NCBI GenBank assembly: GCA_029237695.1
Contig: CM055279.1
Location: 58,539,530 to 58,603,529, forward strand
From: Conchocele bisecta
Lineage: Eukaryota; Mollusca; Bivalvia; Lucinida; Thyasiridae
Reading direction: 5' to 3'
Length of the DNA: 64,000 nucleotides
Position numbers and translations under genes: made by a program
The notes under the pieces: model-generated
What the model saw: the letters and a program-made list of their open reading frames with translations, nothing else
Database searches by the model: none
What the model was told of the DNA's origin: nothing
Shown: piece by piece, positions 24,391 through 37,600 of the stretch
Position numbering within the stretch: position 1 is the stretch's first letter
How the letters are laid out: every line of letters starts with the position of its first letter

Positions 24391-27300
24391 ATGTCAGTGC
24401 ACTATGTTACAGTTTCTCTGTCAGTGCACTAGTGTTACAGTTTCTCTGTCAGTGCACTATGTGTTACAGTTTCTCTGTCAGTGCACTATGTGTTACAGTT
24501 TCTCTGTCAGTGCACTATGTTACAGTTTCTCTGTCAGTGCACTATATTTACAGTTTCTCTGTCATGAACTATGTGTTACATTTCTCTGTCAGTGCACTAT
24601 GTGTTACAGTTTCTCTGTCAGTGCACTATGTGTTACAGTTTCTCTGTCAGTGCACTATGTGTTACAGTTTCTCTGTCAGTGCACTATGTTACAGTTTCTC
24701 TGTCAGTGCACTATGTTACAGTTTCTCTGTCAGTGCACTATGTTACAGTTTCTCTGTCAGTGCACTGTGTTACAGTTTTTTCTGTCAGTGCACTATGTTA
24801 CAGTTTTCTCTGTCAGTGCACTATGTTTGTTTACAGTTTTTTCTCTGTCAGTGCACTAATGTTACATTTCTCTGTCATTGCACTATGTGTTACAGTTTCT
24901 CTGTCAGTTCACTATTTGTGTTATCAGTTTCTCTGTCAGTGCACTGTGTTACAGTTTCTCTGTCATGCACATGTTACAGTCTCTGTCATGCACTATGTTT
25001 AACAGTTTCTCTGTCAGTGGCAACTATGTAACATTTTCTTGTCATGCACTGGTGTTACAGTTTTCTCTGTCAGTGCACTATGTTACAGTTTCTCGTCAGT
25101 GCACTATTTTTGACAGTTTCTCTGTCAGTGGCACTATGTGTTACAGTTTTTCTCTGTCGTGCACTATGTGTTACAGTTTCTCTGTCAGTGCACTATGTGT
25201 TACAGTTTCTCTGTCAGTGCACTATGTTACAGTTTCTCTGTCAGTGCACTATGTTACAGTTTCTCTGTCAGTGCACTATGTTACAGTTTCTCTCTCCTGT
25301 CCAGTTTGCACTATGTTTTACAGTTTCTCTGTCAAGTGCACTGTGTTACAGTTCTACAGTTTTCTCTGTCAGTGCACTATGTACAGTTTCTCTGTCAGTG
25401 CACTGTGTTACAGTTTCTCTGTCATGTTGTTAAACTAGTGCACTAGTTACAGTTTCTCTGTCAGCACTTTTGTTTCTCTCTGTCATGCACTGTTTCAGTT
25501 TCTCTGTCAGTGCACTATGTGTTACAGTTTCTCTGTCAGTGCACTATGTTACAGTTTCTCTGTCAGTGCACTATGTTACAGTTTCTCTGTCAGTGCACTA
25601 TGTTACAGTTTCTCTGTCAGTGCACTATGTGTTACAGTTTCTCTGTCAGTGCACTATGTGTTTACTTAGTTCAGTTTTCCTGTCATTGCACTGTGTTACA
25701 GTTTCTCTGTCAGTGCACTATGTGTTACAGTTTCTCTGTCAGTGCACTATGTGTTACAGTTTCTCTGTCAGTGCACTATGTTGTTACAGTTTCTCTGTCA
25801 AATGCAACTAAGTGTTACAGTTTCTCTGTCAGTGCACTATGTGTTACAGTTTCTCTGTCAGTGCACTATGTGTTACAGTTTCTCTGTCAGTGCACTATGT
25901 GTTACAGTTTCTCTGTCAGTGCACTATGTGTTACACTCTGTCAGTGCACTATGTTACTGTTTCTCTGTCTTGCACTGTGTTTACAGTTCTCTGTCAATGC
26001 ACTAAGTTTGTTACAGTTTCTCTGTCAGTGCACTATGTTTACAGTTTTTCTCTGTCCAGTGCACTATGTGTTTACAGTTTCTTCTCTAGTGCACTATGTT
26101 ACAGTTTTCTCTTCAGTGCACTATGTTACAGTTTCTCTGTCAGTGCACTATGTTACAGTTTCTCTTGTCAGTCACTATGTGTTACAGTTTCTCTGTCAGC
26201 ATCTAGTGTTACAGTTTCTCGGTCATGCACTATGTTACAGTTTCTCTGTCAGTGCACTATGTGTTACAGTTTCTCTGTCAGTGCACTATGTGTTACAGTT
26301 TCTCTGTCAGTGCACTATGTTTTACAGTTTCTCTGTCAGTGCACTATGTGTTACAGTTCTCTGTCAGTGCACTATGTGTTACAGTTTTCTCTGTCAGATG
26401 CACTCTGTTACACTGTTTTCTTTTCTGTCAGTGCACTATGTGTTTGACAGTTTCTCTGTCAGTGCACTAGTGTTACAGTTTCTCTGTCATGCACTATGTA
26501 CAGTTTCTCTGTCATGCACTATGTGTTATCAGTTTCTCTGTCAGTGCTATGTGTTTACTAGTCTCTGCATTGCAACTAGTGTTACAGTTTTCTCTGTCAG
26601 TGCACTAATGTACAGTTTCTCTGTCAGTGCACTATGTACAGTTTCTCTGTCATGCACTATGTGTTACAGTCTCTGTCAGTGCACTATGTGTTACAGTTTC
26701 TCTGTCAGTGCACTATGTGTTACAGTTTTTTCTCTCAGGAACTATGTTCAGTCTCTGTCAGTGCTATGTACAGTTTCTCTTGTCATGCACTATGTTACAG
26801 TTTCTCTCTGTCAGTGCACTATGGTTGTTACAGTTTCTCTGTCAGTCACTATGTACAGTTTCTCTGTCAGTGCACTATGTTACAGTTTCTCTGTCAGTGC
26901 ACTAATGATTTACAGGTCTGTCAGTGCACTAGTACAGTTTCTCTTGTCAGTGCACTGTGTTTACAGTTTCTCTGTCAGTGCACTATGTTACAGTTTCTCT
27001 GTCAGTGCACTATGTGTTACAGTTTCTCTGTCAGTGCACTATGTGTTACAGTTTCTCTGTCAGTGCACTGTGTTACAGTTTCTCTGTCAGTGCACTATGT
27101 TACAGTTTCTCTGTCAGTGCACTATGTTGATACTAATTTGTTCTCTGTCATGGCACTAATTGTTTACAGTTTCTCTGTCAGTGCACTTGTTTACAGTTTC
27201 TTGTCCAGTGCACTATGTTACAGTTTCTCTGTCAGTGCACTGTGTTACAGTTTCTCTGTCAGTGCACTAGTGTTACAGTTTCTCTGTCAGTGCACTATGT

Positions 27301-30300
27301 GTTACAGTTTCTCTGTCAGTGCACTATGTGTTACAGTTTCTCTGTCAGTGCACCATATGTTACAGTTTCTCTGTCAGTGCACTATGTGTTTACAGTTTCT
27401 CTGTCAGTGCACTATGTTTTACAGTTTCTCTGTCAGTGCACTATGTGTTACAGTTTCTCTGTCAGTGCACTATGTGTTACAGTTTCTCTGTCAGTGCACT
27501 ATGTGTTACAGTTTCTCTGTCAGTGCACTATGTGTTACAGTTTCTCTGTCAGTGCACTATGTGTTACAGTTTCTCTGTCAGTGCACTATGTGTTACAGTT
27601 TCTCTGTCATGCACTATTGTTACAGTTTTTCTCTGTCAGTGCACTATTGTTACATTTCTCTGTCAGTGCACTATTTTAAAGTTTCTCCTCGTCAGTGCAC
27701 TATGGTACAGTTTCTCTTTCATTGCATATGTGTTACAGTTTTCTCTGTCAGTGCACTATGTTACATTTCTCTGTCAGTGCACTAGTGTTTTACAGTTTCT
27801 CTGTCATGCACTATGTGTTACAGTTTCTCTGTCAGTGCACTATGTGTTACAGTTTCTCTGTCAGTGCACTATGTTACAGTTTCTCTGTCAGTGCACTATG
27901 TGTTACAGTTTCTCTGTCAGTGCACTATGTGTTACAGTTTCTCTGTCAGTGCACTATGTGTTACAGTTTCTCTGTCAGTGCACTGTGTTACAGTTTCTCT
28001 GTCAGTGCACAGTGTTACAGTTTTTCTCTGTCCAGTCTCTATGTTAAGTTTCTCTGTCCAGTGCACTGTGTTACAGTTTCTCTGTCAGTGCACTATGTTA
28101 CAGTTTCTCTGTCAGTGCACTATGTGTTACAGTTTCTCTGTCAGTGCACTATGTGTTACAGTTTCTCTGTCAGTGCACTATGTGTTACAGTTTCTCTGTC
28201 AGTGCACTATTGTTACAGTTTCTCTGTCAGTGCACTATTTTGTTACAGTTTTCTCTGCAGTGCAGTATGTTACAGTTTCTCTGTCAGTGCCACTAGTTTT
28301 AACAAGTTTCTCTGTCAGTGCACTATGTTACAGTTTCTCTGTCAGTGCACTATGTGTTACAGTTTCTCTGTCAGTGCACTATGTGTTACAGTTTCTCTGT
28401 CAGTGCACTATGTGTTACAGTTTCTCTGTCAGTGCACTATGTACAGTTTCCTGTCATGCACTATGTTTTTACAGTCTCTGTCAGTGCACTAGTTTGTTAC
28501 AGTTTCTCTGTCATACACCTATGTTTTACAGTTTCTCTGTCAGTGCACTATGTGTTACAGTTTCTCTGTCAGTGCACTATGTTACAGTTTCTCTGTCAGT
28601 GCACTATGTGTTACAGTTTCTCTGTCAGTGCACTATGTGTTACAGTTTCTCTGTCAGTGCACTATGTTACAGTTTTCTCTGTCGTGCACTAGTGTTTACA
28701 GTTTCTCTTGTCTTGCACTATGTTACAGTTTTCTCTTTTCAGTGCACTATACAGTTTCTCGTTCAGTGCACTATGTTTGTTTACAAGTCTGTCAGTGCAC
28801 TATGTGTTACAGTTTCTCTGTCAGTGCTCTATGTTAACAGTTTCTCAGTCAGTGCACTGTGTTAACATCCTGTCCAGTGCACTATGTTTTACAGTTTCTC
28901 TGTCATGCACTAATTTACAGTTTCCCTGCAGTGCTCTATGTGTTTACAGTTTCTCTGCAGTGCACTATGTTTTACAGTCCTGTCAGTGGCACTATGTTAC
29001 AGTTTCTCTGTCAGTGCACTATGTTACAGTTTCTCTGTCAGTGCACTATGTTACAGTTTCTCTGTCAGTGCACTATGTGTTACAGTTTCTCTGTCAGTGC
29101 ACTATGTGTTACAGTTTCTCTGTCAGTGCACTGTGTTACAGTTTCTCTGTCAGTGCACTATGTGTTACAGTTTCTCTGTCAGTGCACTATGTTACAGTTT
29201 CTCTGTCAGTGCACTATGTTACAGTTTCTCTGCAGTGCAACTGTTACAGTTTTCTCTCCAGTGCAGATGTTTACAGTTTCTCTGCATGCACTTAGTTCAG
29301 TTTTTCTCTGTCAGTTGCACTATTGTTACAGTTTTCTCTGTCATGCACTATTGTGTTACAGTTTCTCTGTCAGTGCACTGGTTACAGTTTCTCTGTCAGT
29401 AACTATTACATTCTCTGTCAGTTCACATGTTTACAGTTTTCTCTGTTCATGCAACTATGTTACAGTTTTCTCTGTCGTGCACTATGTTAACAGTTTCTTC
29501 TGTCATGCACGGTGTTTACAGTTTCTCTGTCAGTGCCATGTGTTTACAAGTTTTCTCTGTCAGTGCACAAATGAAACAGTCTCTCTGTCAGTGCACTATG
29601 TTTTTACATCTGTCAATTGCACTGTGTTACAGTTTCTCTGTCAGTGCACTATGTGTTACAGTTTCTCTGTCAGTGCACTATGTGTTACAGTCTCTGTCAT
29701 GCAACATGTAACAGTTCTCTTCAGTGCACTATGTTTACAGTTTTCTCTCTGTCAGTGCACTATGTTACAGTTTCTCTGTCGGTGCACTGTGTTTACAGTC
29801 CTTCGTTAGCACTATGTGTTACAGTTTTTTCTCTCAGTGCACTATGTGTTACAGTTTCTCTGTCAGTGCACTATGTGTTACAGTTTCTCTGTCAGTGCAC
29901 TATGTTACAGTTTCTCTGTCAGTGCACTAGTGTTACAGTTTCTCTGTCAGTGCACTATGTTACAGTTTCTCTGTCAGTGCACTATGTGTTACAGTTTCTC
30001 TGTCAGTGCACTATGTGTTACAGTTTCTCTGTCAGTGCACTATGTTACAGTTTCTCCTTCCATTGCACTAAGTTTTACAGTTTCTTCTTCCAGCACTATG
30101 TGTTACAGTTTCTCTGTCAGTGCACTAAGTGTTTTACAGTTTTCTCTGTCAGTGCACTATGTGTTACAGTTTTCTCTGTCAGTGCACTATGTGTTACAGT
30201 TTTCTCTGTCAGTGCACTATGTGTTTACAGTTTCTCTGTCAGGCACCTATGTACAGTTTCTCTGTCAGGACTATGTTACAGTTTCCTCTGGTCAGTGCAC

Positions 30301-33300
30301 TATGTTACAGTTTCTCTGTCAGTGCACTGTGTACAGTTTTTCTGGTCGTGCACTATGTTAACAGTTTCTCGTCAGTGCACTATGTTACTAGTTTCTCTGT
30401 CCCATGCACTATTGTCAGTTTCTCTGTCAGTGCACTATGTGTTACAGTTTCTCTGTCCAGTGCACTATGTTACAGTTTCTCTGTCGTGCACTATGTGTTC
30501 ACTGTTTCTCTGTCATGCACTATGTTACATTTTCTCTGTCAGTGCACTATGTTTACAGTTTCTCTTTCAGTGCACTAATGTTACAGTTTCTCTGTCAGTG
30601 AACTATGTGTTACAGTTTCTCTGTCAGTGCACTATGTGTTACAGTTTCTCTGTCAGTGAACTATGTGTTACAGTTTCTCTGTCAGTGCACTATGTACAGT
30701 TTCTCTGTCCAGTGCACTATGTGGTTACAGTTTCTCTGTCAGTGCACTAGGTGTTACATTTCCCTGTCAGGCAACTATGTTACAGTGTCTTTCAGTGCAC
30801 TATACAGTTTCTCGTCAGTGCACTTATGTTTTACAGTTTTTCTGTCAGTGCACTATGTTTACAGTTTCTCTGCATGCACTGTGGTTACAGTCTCTGTCAG
30901 TGCACTATGTTACAGTTTCTCTGTCAGTGCACTATGTGTTACAGGTTCTCTGTCAGTGCTCTATGTACAGTTTCTACTGTCAGTGCACTGTGTTTACAGT
31001 TTTCTCTGTCATGCACTATGTTACAGTTTCTCAAATGTCGTGCAACTATGTTACAGTTTCTCTGTCAGTGCACTATGTTACCAGTTTCTCTTCAGTGCAC
31101 TATGTGTTACAGTTCTCTGTAGTGCACTATGTGTTTACTGTTTTCTCTGTCATGCACTATGTTTGTTTACAGTTTCTCTGTCAGTGCACTATGTTACAGT
31201 TTCTCTGTCAGTGCACTATGTTACAGTTTCTCTGTCAGTGCACTATGTTACAGTTTCTCTGTCAGTGCACTATGTGTTACAGTTTCTCTGTCATGCCAAT
31301 GTTGTTACAGTTTCTCTGTCAGTGCACTATGTTACAGTTTCTCTGTCAGTGCACTGTGTTACAGTTTCTCTGTCAGTGCACTATGTTACAGTTTCTCTGT
31401 CAGTGCACTATGTTACAGTTTCTCTGTCAGTGCACTATGTTACAGTTTCTCTGTCAGTGCACTATGTTACAGTTTGTCTGTCAGTGCACTATGTTACAGT
31501 TTTCTCTTCAGTGCACTATTGTTTACAGTTTTTCTCTGTCAGTGCACTATGTGTTACAGTTTCTCTGTCAGTGCACTATGTGTTACAGTTTCTCTGTCAG
31601 TGCACTATGTTACAGTTTCTCTGTCAGTGCACTATGTTACAGTTTCTCTGTCAGTGCACATTGTTTACAGTTTCTCTGTCAGTGACTATGTTTACAGTCC
31701 CTGTCCATGCACCTAAGTTACAGTTTCCTCTGTCATGCACTGTTACAGTTTTCTCGTCAGTGCACTGTGTTACAGTTTCTCTGTCAGTGCACTAATGGTT
31801 ACATTTCTTCCTGTTTCAGTGCAACTGAATGTTTACAGTTTCCTGTCAGTGCACTATGTTACAGTTTCTCTGTCAGTGCACTAGTGTTACAGTTTCTCTG
31901 TCAGTGCACTGTGTTACAGTTTCTCTGTCAGTGCACTATTGTTACAGTTTCTCTGTCAGTGCACTATGTGTTACAGTTTCTCTGTCAGTGCACTATGTTA
32001 CAGTTTCTCTGTCAGTGCACTATGTTACAGTTTCTCTGTCAGTGCACTATGTGTTACAGTTTCTCTGTCAGTGCACTATTTGTTGTTACAGTTTCTCTGT
32101 CAGTGCACTATGTGTTACAGTTTCTCTGTCAGTGCACTATGTTCAGGTTTACCCTGTCATGCACTAAATGTACAGTCTCCTGTCAGTTGCACTATGTTAC
32201 AGTTTCTCTGTCAGTGCACTATGTTACAGTTTCTCTGTCAGTGCACTATGTGTTACAGTTTCTCTGTCAGTGCACTATGTGTTACAGTTTCTCTTCAGTG
32301 CTCTATGTACATTTCTCTGTCAGGCACTTTTTACAGTTTCTCGTCAGTGCACTATGTTACAGTTTCTCTCAGTGCTATGTGTTACAGTTTTCTCTGTCAT
32401 GCACTATGTGTTTTAAACAGTTTCTCTGTCAGTGCACTATGTGTTACAGTCTCTGTCAGTGCAATAAGTTACAGTTTCTCTGTCAGTGCACTATGTGACA
32501 GTTTCTCTGTCATGCACTAGTAACAGTTTCTCTGTCAGTGCACTATGTTGGTTACAGTTTCTCTGTCAGTGCACTATGTGTTACAGTTTCTCGTCAGTGA
32601 ACTATTGTGTTACAGTTTTTCTCTGTCAGTAGCACTAGTTTGTACGTTTCTCTGTCATGTGACTATTGTACCAGTTTCTCTGTCATGCACTATGTGTTAC
32701 AGTTTTCTCTGTCAGTGCCTATTTACAGTTTGTCTTTCAGTGCACTATACAGTTTCTCTGTCAGTGCACTATGTGTTTACAGTTTTTCTGTCAGTGCAAC
32801 TATGTTACAGTTTCTCTGTCAGTGCACTGTGTTTACAGTTTTCTCTCTGTCAGGTGCACTATGTTACAAGTTTCTCTTGTCATGCACTATGTTACAGTTT
32901 CTCTCTGCACTATGGTTACAGTTCTCTGTCATGCACCTGTTACAGTTTTCTCTGTCTGTCATTTGCACTATGTTTACATTTTTCTGTCAGTTGCACTATG
33001 TTTACTTTTTCTTTCCTGTCAGTGCACTATGTTACAGTTTCTCTGTCAGTGCACTATGTTACAGTTTCTCTGTCAGTGCACTATGTTACAGTTTCTCTGT
33101 CAGTGCACTATGGTTACAGTTTCTCTGTCAGTGCACTATGTTACAGTTTCTCTGTCAGTGCACTATACAGTTTCTCTGTCAGTGCACTATGTACAGTCTC
33201 TCATGCACGTGTTACAGTTTCTCTGTCAGTGCACTATGGGTTACAGTTTCTCTGTTCAGTGCATTGTGTTACAGTTTCTCTGTCAGTGCACTAGTTACAG

Positions 33301-34149
33301 TTTCTCTTCAGTGCCATAGTTACGTTTCCTGTCCATGCACTATTGTTACAGTTTCCTCTGTCAGTGCACTATGTTCAGTTTTGGTCTGTCAGTGCACTAT
33401 GTTACATTTTCTCTGTCAGTGCACTAAGTTACAGTTTTCTCTGTCAGTGCACTATGTGTTACAGTTTCTCTGTCATGCACTATGTTGTTAACAGTTTCTC
33501 TGTCAGTGCACTATGTTAACAGTTTCTCTGTCAGTGCACTAAGTTAAAGTTTCCTTTTCTCTGTCAGTGCACTGTGGTTTACGTTTCTCTGTCATGCACT
33601 ATTTGTGTTTACAGTTTCTCTGTCCAGTGCACTATGTTACAGTTTCTCTGTCAGTGCACTATGTCACAGTTTTTCTCTGTCAGTTGCAACTGTTTACAGT
33701 TTCTCTTCATGCAACTATGTTACAGTTTCTCTGTCAGTGCACTATGTACAGTTTTCTTTCAGTGCACTGTTTTACAGTTTCTCTTCAGTGCACTATTTGT
33801 ATACAGTACTCTGTCAGTGCACTATGTATTACAGTTTCTCTGTCAGTGCACTAATTTGTGTTTACAGTTTCTCTGTCAGTGCACTATGTTTACAGTTTTC
33901 TCTGTCAGTGCACTATGTTATAGTTTTCTCTGTCAGTGCACTATGTGTTACAGTTTCTCTGTCATGCCTATGTGTTACAGTTTCTCTTCAGTGCACTGTG
34001 TTACAGTTTTCTCTGTCAGGCACTATGTGTTACATTTATTTCTTGTCAGTGCACTATGTTACAGTTTCTCTGTCAGTGCACTATGTGTTACAGTTTCTCT
34101 GTCAGTGCACTAGTGTTACATTTCTCGTCCATGCACTATTTTACAGTTT

Positions 34150-36152
34150 CTCTGTCCAGTGCACTATGTGTTACAGTTTCTCTGTCAGTGCACTATGTTT
34201 ACAGTTTCTCTGTCAGTGCACTATGTGTTACAGTTTCTCTGTCAGTGCACTATGTTACAGTTTCTCTGTCAGTGCACTATGTGTTACAGTTTCTCTGTCA
34301 GTGCACTAGTGTTACAGTTTCTCTGTCAGTGCACTATGTGTTACATTTTCTCTGTCAGTGCACTATGTTACAGTTTTCTCTGGTCGTGCACTATGGTGTT
34401 ACAGTTTCTCTGTCAGTGCACTATGTGTTACAGTTTCTCTGTCAGTGCACTATGTGTTACAGTTTCTCTGTCAGTGCACTATGTTACAGTTTCTCTGTCA
34501 TGCAACTATTTACATTTTCCTGTCATTGCACTGTGTTACATTTTCTCTGTCAGTGCACTATGTTTAAACAGTTTCTCTGTCAGTGCACTAATGTGTTACA
34601 GTTTCTCTGTCAGTGCACTATGTGTTACAGTTTTCTCTGTCAGTGCACCTATGTTACAGTTTCCTCTGTCAGTGCACTATGTTACAGTTTCTCTGTCAGT
34701 GCACTATGTTACAGTTTCTCTGTCAGTGCACTATGTGTTACAGTTTCTCTGTCAGTGCACTATGTGTTACAGTTTCTCTGTCAGTGCACTATGTTACAGT
34801 TTCTCTGTCAGTGCACTATGTTACAGTTTCTCTGTCAGTGCACTATGTGTTACAGTTTCTCTGTCAGTGCACTATGTTACAGTTTCTCTGTCAGTGCACT
34901 ATGTTACAGTTTCTCTGTCAGTGCACTATGTGTTACAGTTTCTCTGTCAGTGCACTATGTGTTACAGTTTCTCTGTCAGTGCACTATGTGTTACAGTTTC
35001 TCTGTCAGTGCACTATGTGTTACAGTTTCTCTGTCAGTGCACTATGTTACAGTTTCTCTGTCAGTGCACTATGTGTTACAGTTTCTCTGTCAGTGCACTA
35101 TGTGTTACAGTTTCTCTGTCAGTGCACTATGTGTTACAGTTTCTCTGTCAGTGCACTATGTTACAGTTTCTCTGTCAGTGCACTATGTGTTACAGTTTCT
35201 CTGTCAGTGCACTATGTTACAGTTTCTCTGTCAGTGCACTATGTGTTACAGTTTCTCTGTCAGTGCACTATGTTACAGTTTCTCTGTCAGTGCACTATGT
35301 GTTACAGTTTCTCTGTCAGTGCACTATGTGTTACAGTTTCTCTGTCAGTGCACTATGTGTTACAGTTTCTCTGTCAGTGCACTATGTTACAGTTTCTCTG
35401 TCAGTGCACTATGTTACAGTTTCTCTGTCAGTGCACTATGTGTTACAGTTTCTCTGTCAGTGCACTATGTTACAGTTTCTCTGTCAGTGCACTATGTGTT
35501 ACAGTTTTCTCTGTCATGTTCACTAATGTGTTACAGTTTCTCTGTCAGTGCACTATGTGTTACAGTTTCTCTGTCAGTGCACTATGTTACAGTTTCTCTG
35601 TCAGTGCACTATGTGTTACAGTTTCTCTGTCAGTGCACTATGTGTTACAGTTTCTCTGTCAGTGCACTATGTGTTACAGTTTCTCTGTCAGTGCACTATG
35701 TGTTACAGTTTCTCTGTCAGTGCACTATGTTACAGTTTCTCTGTCAGTGCACTATGTTACAGTTTCTCTGTCAGTGCACTATGTTTGTTTACAGTTTTCT
35801 CTGTCAGTGCACTATGTGTTATACAGTTTTCTCTGTCAGTGCACTATGTGTTACAGTTTCTCTGTCAGTGCACTATGTGTTACAGTTTCTCTGTCAGTGC
35901 ACTATGTTACAGTTTCTCTGTCAGTGCACTATGTTACAGTTTCTCTGTCAGTGCACTATGTTATCTCTGTCAGTGCACTATGTGTTACAGTTTCGCTCAG
36001 TGCACTATGTTATCTCTGTCAGTGCACTATGTTGTTTTACAGTTTCTCTGTCAGTGCACTATGTTTTACAGTTTCTCTGTCAGTGCACTATGTTACAGTT
36101 TCTCTGTCAGTGCACTATGTTACAGTTTCTCTGTCAGTGCACTATGTTACAG
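34150..36152 (+). repeat. Homogeneous block of the 27/29 bp array
   Basis: Units are almost all exact 27 or 29 bp copies, especially from 34660 to 35760. Similar clean stretches occur at about 24390-24770, 25150-25290, 25500-25960, 27215-27600, 27810-28230, 28980-29220, 31180-31490 and 31850-32110. The array stops sharply after the last TTACAG at 36152. Confidence 0.9.
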
Positions 36153-36489
36153 TAAGGTACAGGGGGACGTAAGGTGCATGATAGGTGCACTGGTAGTAAA
36201 CATCACCTTGCATTAACCTGAGCTACAAAGTGCACGAACCTAAACCATAGTATTCATTAACATAAACTTCCTCGTGCACGAAGGTGCGTCCATGCAGTTT
36301 TATATGTTCTGATATCGATGCCCTTATTTTTATTGACATTAAACATATTCATTCTTACCTTGATTTTTCATTGGGGGGCTTTTGTCCAACCTTGCAATTC
36401 CACTGGGCGGCTTTTGTCCGCCTGTGCATTTTTGGACTGGGGAGCTTTTGTCCTGGGGGGCTTATGTCCTACATTCATTGATTTCATAT
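36153..36489. repeat. Junction sequence with GTGCAC motifs and a short GGGGGGCTTTTGTCC repeat
   Basis: 36158-36168 is TACAGGGGGAC, whose inverse lies at 46941-46951. Several CGTGCACGA motifs follow, up to 36290. 36373-36469 contains four copies of GGGSRGCTTWTGTCC spaced 16-33 bp apart. No coding sequence. The inverted ends may mark an old DNA transposon into which the retrotransposon was inserted, but this is tentative. Confidence 0.5.
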
Positions 36490-37600
36490 CAAGTTGTTAA
36501 CTTTTGCTAACTGCAGTTTAAATGGTGACCTGGTAATATTGCCAAATAGTGACAGTATTTTCTTGTGTATGATATATTCCATTGATAGGAAGCCAGATAA
36601 CATATATACTGCTGGATCCGCTGTAGCTGCTGGTAATGACAATATTTGTTTGACAATTTTCGTGAACTATATTTCAAGTGTATTTAGCGATTTCCCTGTA
36701 GGAATGATGACCTCAAGTCCATAGGTGAGCACTGATAGAACATATGTTTGGATTAGTGACATTGATGTTTCAGGGCCCAGGCCATTTTCACCATGTAAAC
36801 CTGATCCTATCAGACTATACAAAGTTTGTTTTTCTTTCTGTATTTTGTCGTCAACTGCATATTGTTCCTGTGCTCTTGTAGTTCGTAGAATACCCGTATG
36901 TGTGGTACTGTCGACAACAGGCATAATGCTCTTCCCTAGAGTCCAATATTCGTTTGCATCATAATCCGATTTGCATGTTTTCACTTTTAATTTAACACTT
37001 TTTGCCTTCCATAAAACCGTAGTGTTTTGTAATGTTGATAAGTCGTTGTAGTTCATTTGGGTCATCTGCACAGGTTGGAGCGGGGATCTGCGCTGAGAAC
37101 ACCGCCTTGTCGAACATGTTGGTTGACGTAAAGATCGGATAGTTTGTTTCGCCATTTAAATGCCGCCTGTGCATCTTGGTGAAGGTTATGTATGACTGTC
37201 CAATTATTGCCGTTTACTACCATATGATACAGTTTTCTCATAAGGCTCGAATGAACAACGACATCAAATGATGATTTACCATCCATGAAGGCTATATATG
37301 TTGGCTTGTTAAGATCCTTATTATGCCTTGTGATTTCTTCAATTAGCAGTGCACAGTTCATTGGAGACCAGTTTTTCGTAAATCCACGTTGCAATGGGTT
37401 CTGTTCAGCTTGTAATGTATGCACTATTCTATTCTTCAATATAGTCTCAAGAAGTCTGGTTATCGTGGCAGTTATTGTAATCCCTCTGTAATTTGTGGAA
37501 TGCTTAACACTACCTTTATTCTTGAATGTAGATTTCAGAGTACCAAGTTTCCTATTGTCACATTCATTGATAGTATATTGTTTATTGCTGTCTAGATTGC
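36490..37600 (-). pseudogene. Non-LTR retrotransposon reverse transcriptase, C-terminal part (broken)
   Basis: Read on the minus strand, translation gives KLGTLKSTFKNKGSVKHSTN, then YRGITITATITRLLETILKN, then a part with PTYIAFMDGKSSFDVVVHSS, then VRQGGVLSAD, then PTCADD, the catalytic-type ADD motif. Further down are GLEVIIPTGKS and ADPAVYMLSGFLSMEYIIHK. These are the ordered RT and thumb motifs of an APE-type non-LTR element. From VRQGG to CADD only a few residues remain where such elements normally have several dozen, and the frame changes there, so an internal deletion has killed it. There is also a stop after the GKSLNTLEI segment. Confidence 0.88.

Larger units (their letters stand above)
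14664..36152 (+). repeat. 21.5 kb satellite array of 27/29 bp units
   Basis: About 765 head-to-tail units are based on TTTCTCTGTCAGTGCAC plus TATGTTACAG (27 bp) or TATGTGTTACAG (29 bp). The two lengths differ only by one TG and are interspersed. The unit has no stop in any + frame, so it makes open frames of up to 739 codons that read the same motif in three frames (SFSVSALCY, VTVSLSVHY, LQFLCQCTM). These are artefacts of the repeat and not genes. Each unit has a pyrimidine tract followed by CAG, the form of a 3' splice site, on the sense strand of the HPS3 intron. Large parts are homogeneous and others are riddled with one-base indels. Confidence 0.97.

Noticed and set aside
14664..36152. 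CRISPR array, because of regular short repeats.
   Set aside because: Units are head-to-tail with no unique spacers, there are no cas genes, and the surroundings are eukaryotic.
14664..36152. Centromeric or telomeric satellite.
   Set aside because: The array lies between two phase-matched exons of one gene, and the unit is not a telomere repeat. The same reasoning makes a centromere unlikely for the nearby arrays.
33936..36155. A 739-codon open frame, and dozens of overlapping frames between 14605 and 36216, as possible cysteine/serine-rich repeat proteins.
   Set aside because: The 27/29 bp unit has no stop in any + frame, so all three frames stay open and give three unrelated peptide motifs. 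The 29 bp units shift the frame repeatedly. There is no start context, splice signal pattern or conserved frame, and the sequence lies inside an HPS3 intron.
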